NCBI GenBank assembly: GCA_021229015.1
Contig: CM037789.1
Span: 26,856,782-26,920,781 of the forward strand
Source: Solen grandis
Taxonomy: Eukaryota > Mollusca > Bivalvia > Adapedonta > Solenidae
Length of the DNA: 64,000 nt
Direction: 5' to 3'
A program made the position numbers and the translations under genes. The first letter of the stretch is position 1. Every line of letters starts with the position of its first letter. Below the pieces are notes generated by a model, which ran no database searches, was not told the DNA's origin, and worked only from the letters and a program-made list of their open reading frames with translations. Of this stretch, positions 58,306-64,000 are shown one piece after another.

Positions 58306-60373
58306 ATAGACATTTTATTGACAGACATCTTGTCAACCACAGACATGTGCCTTGACCGCATGTACATGTATATGAAAGTGGATTTGTTATTAAATAGTGA
58401 CAATCTTCTTAAAGAACAATTCACACATAATTGACATTTAACTATTTTTAAAGTCATGAAACTAAATATTAAAACTAAGAAATAGTAATCATAATAAACT
58501 TGTCGCATGAAACTTACTCTTGTATTTCCAAAACAGCATTATCATTTTAGAATGCCAAGATAATATCTTTTCTATAGAATTTTACTGTTACATTATTTTT
58601 TCATAAGAACTTGGCAAGTCAATGAAGCATTAGGGTAATATTCAGTGTTGTAATCAAGTCATTAAGCAGATATATTAACATGACCATATTTCAGTGTAAA
58701 ATAATCCTGTCTGCCAATCCCTTACTTCTCTGATATTCTCTTTTTTTAAAAAAAAAATAATGGTATTAATATAATCTACTTAGTTAATAAAACATAGAGT
58801 AATATTGATTCAGTATTTTCAAAATCTGTATGGAATTTATAAGCATTTCATTAATGACGGAAAAAGATGAGTAGAGTGACAACTTTTCTTTTGTTCACAA
58901 TATCTATGACTAGAATCTGACGGTGTATATCCTACTCAGATTGAACAATGTAGCTAGAAAGTTGCAGATACTTGAAAACTGGACTTGGGTTGGGATTCTG
59001 ATATTTATCAAGTGGTAAAGAGGTAAACCTTCTTGTTTTAAACCAGTCATTTTTAATTTTGGTAAAGTTTAGTTGGTTCATCAGAGCTATTCTGATAATG
59101 CGTCATCCGTCATCAACAGTTTGCATTAACAGACAAATCTGAAACCACTGAGAAGAAATTGGTGGAATTTGGCATGAATGATCATTGTTTTGCCCTCCTT
59201 AAATGTTACTTAATTAACCCAATCAATGCATAATTGTTGATTTTTTTTTAAAATTATATCCTCTGAAACCAAATGTCAGAACTTTAAGTTTCATTTGGCA
59301 CAAATGGTTGCATCATAGCCCTCTGCTATAATCATTAAAAGAAAGTTGTCTTTTAAAAAAAAATAGGCTCCTAGTTCCCATACGTATACTGTTATTAAAA
59401 AAAAAGATTTTTCTGTAGAACCAACGGTAAAAAAAAACACACACAAAAAAAAACGAGGTTCCAAGTTGGTTTAGCTTGTTATTCACCAGGTAAAATAAAA
59501 TGACCTGAACTGTTCTAAATAGGCTTATGGTTCAAAATGCTGTTAGTTGGATGTAAAATTCACCCGACATCTGTTTAATAAATGATGCCTCATGAGTTTT
59601 ACATGATCACTTCATAGTATTAAAGATTAATGAATGTCATACTTGTAAGTAAAAAGTAAAGGTATTTTTTATCAGAAGTGGACCAATCTTAACATGATTG
59701 TTAAACTTTGTTATCAAAATCCATTTTGCATCTCTTCCTCATCCTTATTCATCATCATCATAATTATAATCACCATCATCATCATCACATTTTGCTCAGA
59801 TGTTATAGCCTATTATACATATACATACTTATTACATGTATCTCCGAAACCACTGGCTGAAATTGGGTAAAACATTCCAAGAGAAACTGTTACTAAGCCT
59901 TGATGTGTCCGGTGCCTTCAAGTATAAAATGATTTTCCATACAAAATTGATTGTAAGCATTTTTTTTGTGTGTGACCTGCTGTAAGCAGAGGTGACACAT
60001 ATGGAACAGAATTAGGGAAAAAATTGCATCTCACCGTCTTACAAGTCCATGTTTACATGTGACATTCTGCCTTTGCCATACTGACAAGTGATATGCTGTA
60101 TTATGTTAAGTGCGTTTATCAATGCTGTCTACTGACTAATGCTCTTGTGTATCTTGCATTAGTTAATGATTTGGCTTTCATGTGTCAAAATTTGATGCTG
60201 TTATATTTTAATGTTTTGTTGAGCAACTATCAATGTGACATTTGTTTTACGTTAAACTGTCTAAACTGCCTCAATCAAAGAGAAGTTAATTCGTAGAATC
60301 AAGATCCTGCGTTTCGTTTTTACTCAGGGGAGGAAACTGAATACTCGGAACTCTGGGAAAGTAATATGATCAT

Positions 60374-60377
<4 letters not shown>
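58306..60377. other. No gene; downstream flank of the NLR-like gene
   Basis: AT-rich. AATAAA-like CATAATAAAC near 58490 could be a polyadenylation signal. A decayed 'CTCACCTGAG' family trace (CATCAACAGTTTGC, CTGAAACCACTGAGAAGAAA) lies at about 59070-59360. Otherwise nothing is supported. Confidence 0.5.

Positions 60378-60406
<29 letters not shown>
60378..60406. repeat. G29 homopolymer
   Basis: Twenty-nine consecutive G, followed by a short CATAGCCCC. The length is likely inexact in the assembly. Confidence 0.95.
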
Positions 60407-60408
<2 letters not shown>

Positions 60409-60930
60409 TAGCCCCTTGGGACATATTTTTTCTAGGAGGACGGAGATGCATTCTGAGGGGCATCTGAGGGAAATTTGGTATATTTTTTTTTTCAGTTATG
60501 ACAAGATTCCTGTCCCACGACCCTCTTGTTATTGTAATGGGGGCGAATGACAACGCTTGGAGGTAATTGTTGCAGTAGGCGGGCAGTTAACCTATTATTG
60601 CTCTTAGGAAGGACCAGTACTAGACTCATATCCTCCGTAAAAATCTCGCATACAAAACCATGGTAGGTAGCCGCCGGGCTTGAACTCACAACCCGCTTAT
60701 TCAATATATAGATCGTGAAATTATTTTTCTACATGATTTATAGTGACATTAATACGAACTTTATGGCACTGGCTGCAAAGCTAGGTTGCGAGTTCTAATC
60801 AAGCTTGGGGACGTTTTTGTGATATGTATTAAAAACTTGTCAATAATTTATTAAAAAAATTGAAAATAAAATGTATGTTCAGCAATACTAAAGGCGTTTG
60901 CCTGATTCAGATTAAAGCAGACACAATTCC

Positions 60931-61188
60931 GTTGTTGTTGTTGTAGTTGTATTGGGGTTTACCGTCGCTGCGATAGTATTTCAATCATATTGCGATGTCC
61001 AGCTAATTACTGGTGGAGGAAGACCCCGAGTACACAGAGGTACCCGGGTAGAACCACCGACCTACCGCAAGCCAACTGGAAGGCTTCCTCACATGAAAAA
61101 TCCGAAGTCCCTACCGGGATTCGAACCCACAGCGGTGGGGGGGCTGAGAGATTTGTAGTCCACGACTGTAACCGCTCGGCCACGGCCC
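60931..61188 (-). mobile_element. SINE family 1, full length
   Basis: On the minus strand: head GGCCGTGGCCGAGCGGTTAC, B box GGGTTCGAATCCC, the TGAGGAAGCCTTCCAGTTGG body, GTCGGTGGTTCTACCCGG, a GCAGCGACGGTAAACCCCAA block, and a CAA-rich tail. No clear target duplication. Confidence 0.9.
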
Positions 61189-61609
61189 GGTGACTCTGGG
61201 ACTTAATTACGAAACTTCGAACAGTATGTAGATCGACGAGATGTGCTCGTATATAAAATTTTGCGTGACGTTCATTATTTTTAAATATTCATCTTTGTAA
61301 ACCTGAGCTCATATAATTTATATCTGAAATGTTTGGCCTGCAATTAGAAAAGCAATGGAAAGTATTATGTAAAATGCAATTATGTCTTTAAGCAGTGGAT
61401 CTACTTTCAATTTCAAACAATTTGTTTAAAAGAAATAACTTTTTCGAATTTGGAAACAGCCACAGTTTCGTACTTCATTTTGCCGATTCTTCCCGAACAG
61501 TAGTATAAAGTTACTTATTATAGGCACGCCACCTTTTCTGTGGAGGACGAAATTTCTGTATATACTACTCCGAACTACCGACAGCGAGTTCAGGTGAACA
61601 ACTACAGTT
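61189..61609. other. No gene seen
   Basis: AT-rich sequence between two SINEs. Nothing is supported. Confidence 0.5.
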
Positions 61610-61619
61610 CTACTCGAGT

Positions 61620-61915
61620 TATAGAGCGTCCGCCTCGGGTGCGGGAGGTCGTTGGTTCGATCCCTGGTCGCAACATACCAAAGTCGCAAAAAAAAAAAGG
61701 TACTGTTAAAGCTTCCTTGCTTGGCGCTCACCATTTAAGGGTAGATGCAGGACTGGCTGGCCCGGTGTCAGGATAATGTGACTGGGTGTGGTATAATGCC
61801 ACATGTCCACGGCATGATACTGCAATGTGGCAGCACTATATCTATTTCAAGTAAACATCGTCTCCAAATGACTTTAAAATACTGTCGGTGGGACGTTAAA
61901 CCCAACAAACACACA
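61620..61915 (+). mobile_element. SINE family 2, full length, 10-bp target duplication
   Basis: 296 bp. The tRNA-like head has TATAGAGCGTCCGCC and B box GGTTCGATCCC. The body has CTTCCTTGCTTGGCGCTCA, GCAGGACTGGCTGGCCCGG, ATACTGCAATGTGGCAGCAC and ATCGTCTCCAAATGACTTTA. It ends GGGACGTTAAACCCAACAAA and ACACAC. CTACTCGAGT flanks it perfectly at 61610-61619 and 61916-61925. It is the best reference copy of the family here. Confidence 0.95.
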
Positions 61916-61925
61916 CTACTCGAGT

Positions 61926-63756
61926 AAACTCGTATTGATGACGTAATAAATAGACTCTAGTTAGCAATCAACTGAACGTATGAGGCTTACCCCTTGTGAC
62001 TTTATATATAAATAGACATATGATTAAAACAATAGATCTTTTATTTATGACTTTTTTCGAGCTTGGGCTTTAATAAAGTAGCTGCCAGCTTACATGCTTA
62101 TTTAAAGACAGGATATCATAGATATTTATAAATTTCTATAAATTTGCCTAGATGCTTTCCGTCCGCCATATTGCTTTCTAGTCTACCCACCTACCTCTCT
62201 GGGTTGAACTCGCGTAACCCTACAGAGTTCGTATGGTAAAACCCCGCACGTTTTATTTGCAACTCTGGTAACTCTAGTTAACTCTAGTAGCTAAACTGAA
62301 CTCGCTCCAAGTCAAACCGGCAGAGCGCCCTCCAACGTCATGATGCTAGGTGCACATTTTGACATTTGTCATTCTGCTTGCGTACATGTGTTATTTTGCT
62401 TAGCTACACGTGTCATTCATCGATTCGTTAAACCGACGAAATAAATTCCATTTTAATACGAAACTGGACTGTCCAGCTATACACAGTGCTATATGGTGAT
62501 GAAATGGAAATAAAAGCAGATGTATTTTCAGTAGTTAATTATGATGTGAATGAGTAATGAATGTTTAATGTAAAAAAAAAAAACAACAAATAACGCAGAC
62601 GACGATTACACCGTATTGTACTAGTCAAAATGATGCTAGTCACTTAGACAAATGAAGCAATAAACATGTCAAAAGGCAAAATGTATTTTTTGCCCGAATT
62701 CTGTTCCATAGACACATAAGGTTCACTTTTCAGTCGTCTGTCTGTCACTCTCGTCACCCTTCTGCAGGTGACACGTGTGTTCCAAAGGACAGCTTGTTTC
62801 CATCTGTTTGTTCCTTCCAACCACTGTGTTAAGAGTATTCAGCAGCTAAAGTGATAACTCAAATTATTGTGTAAGAACCATGTCTGAATTATATTTACAT
62901 TTTACAACGTCCTGGTGATAATTAGTGAGAGGCAGATTTGACAAATTTTTGTACAGTTTGTTGTTTGTCTTCAGAATATTGTTTGATCTATGACATGTTA
63001 TTTAATAAATGGTTGATAATAATTCTGAAATATCAAAACAATACCGATATAAAGGTTATTGCATATTTATGATTTGGTCATCATTCATTTTATTTTGAAA
63101 AACTGGACTACTACTACAGTATAACATTTAGTAAACACTTCCTTTTTTTTTGATTTCGTAATTTTGATGGTACTACTTCTTCATTACTGTTTGACAAACA
63201 GAATACAATCGGGATATATCCTATTTACAAACAAGAACTGGTGATAACATTAGCACTAGTTCTGGAAGTGTAGGAATGCATTACTGTATTTTATCAAAGA
63301 TGTAAATACCTAGATGTAGCTTCGTGATTTTACGGTCACAAGCTTGTGAATAATTAATTAGTAATGTTAACCAATTAATAAAAGATTATGATTATAGCCA
63401 TAGATTTTCTATGATACACCGATGTAGCGTCAATATCTCATGTACATATCAGAGTAATGTAGAAGAATTGGGTATTGTTGATAACGTTTGTTAAACGTTG
63501 TTCGTAAAGGGGGATAATTTAGTCATGCATAATTATATCCTCCTATTCTTCTAATACACGATGTTTCTTAGAATGATCAGTGATTAGTTTGAAGTGTATA
63601 AAAAGCTACATTTGATATTACCTCGACATTTTATATTACCGTGTTTTATGTATTTAAAGTTCCAATGTCATAACCCTTATTCTGTATATAGGGAACTATG
63701 TCATCTTACAAGGTTCAGAAGTACCATGTTTGAAACTTTGAAATGGCCATCCTTTT
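61926..63756. other. No gene seen
   Basis: Largely unique AT-rich sequence. No coding region, RNA gene or familiar repeat could be supported. Confidence 0.5.
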
Positions 63757-64000
63757 TAACTCACCTGAGCACAACGTGCTCAAGGTGAGCTGTCGTGATC
63801 GCCCTTCGTGCGACGTGCGTCGTCAACAATTTGGCTTGTTAACACAGTAGAGGCTATATTTTTAGCCCAATCTTCATGAAACTTGGTCAGAATGTTTGTC
63901 TCCATAAAATCTTAGAAAATTTCAAAATTGGGTCATGTAAGGATCAAAAAGTAGGTCACGAGGTCAAATCTTATAAAAAACCTTGTTAACACTCTAAAGG
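63757..64000 (+). mobile_element. Start of a 'CTCACCTGAG' element, cut by the window end
   Basis: Starts TTTTTAACTCACCTGAGCAC, then AACGTGCTCAAGGTGAGC. It continues with TTCATGAAACTTGGTCAGAA and AAAAAGTAGGTCACGAGGTC, the plus-strand version of the units at 22355-23150. Confidence 0.8.

Noticed and set aside
60320..60704. Proline-run frames on the minus strand
   Set aside because: They translate the G29 homopolymer and its flanks; no supporting feature.

Overview
This looks like about 64 kb of an animal genome, most likely a marine bivalve mollusc. It is AT-rich with long non-coding stretches, one intron-bearing NACHT/LRR gene, tRNA-derived SINEs, non-LTR retrotransposon debris, hAT pieces and many Helitron/Helentron-like repeats whose ends are familiar from bivalve genomes. 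The species assignment is inference from repeat families and gene type. A run of 100 N at 40093-40192 marks a scaffold gap.

Layout. 24-4190: an array of about 454-bp units rich in TGACGTCA, followed by the body of the same element. 4200-8055: SINE fragments, a 119-bp tandem repeat and AT-rich sequence. 8056-15905 (minus): the coding region of an autonomous Helitron of the Helentron/Helitron2 type, carrying OTU and C76-like protease domains, a cysteine-rich region, a HUH Rep nuclease, a Pif1-type helicase and an EEP endonuclease. It is broken once, by a 20-bp tandem duplication. 15925-23150: nested tandem-repeat elements. 24098-25078: a small hAT element with a transposase C-terminus. 27281-36800: a head-to-tail composite of TGACGTCA elements. 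37371-42500: SINEs, LINE debris and the gap.

43501-58305 (plus): a decayed or frame-damaged NLR-like gene. A coiled-coil exon (43501-44055) is separated by a roughly 10-kb intron from an exon (54044 onward) with a NACHT NTPase and a leucine-rich array built of alternating 94- and 96-residue repeats. The intron is packed with nested insertions: a hAT MITE with an 8-bp target duplication and a SINE inside it, a LINE split by a second element, and a 3.6-kb element holding two further insertions. 58306-64000 holds two SINEs, a G29 run, quiet AT-rich DNA and the start of another repeat element.

How the parts fit. Three otherwise unrelated repeat families end in the same way: a short hairpin followed by TCTTGTT or TCTAGTT. 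In two of them the 5' end is repeated in inverted form just inside that hairpin. This is the asymmetric terminal structure of non-autonomous Helentrons, and one insertion can be compared with an empty copy of its target 80 bp away, showing almost no target duplication. An autonomous Rep-helicase-endonuclease gene sits in the same window, although its own ends could not be found, so a trans-mobilisation link is inference.
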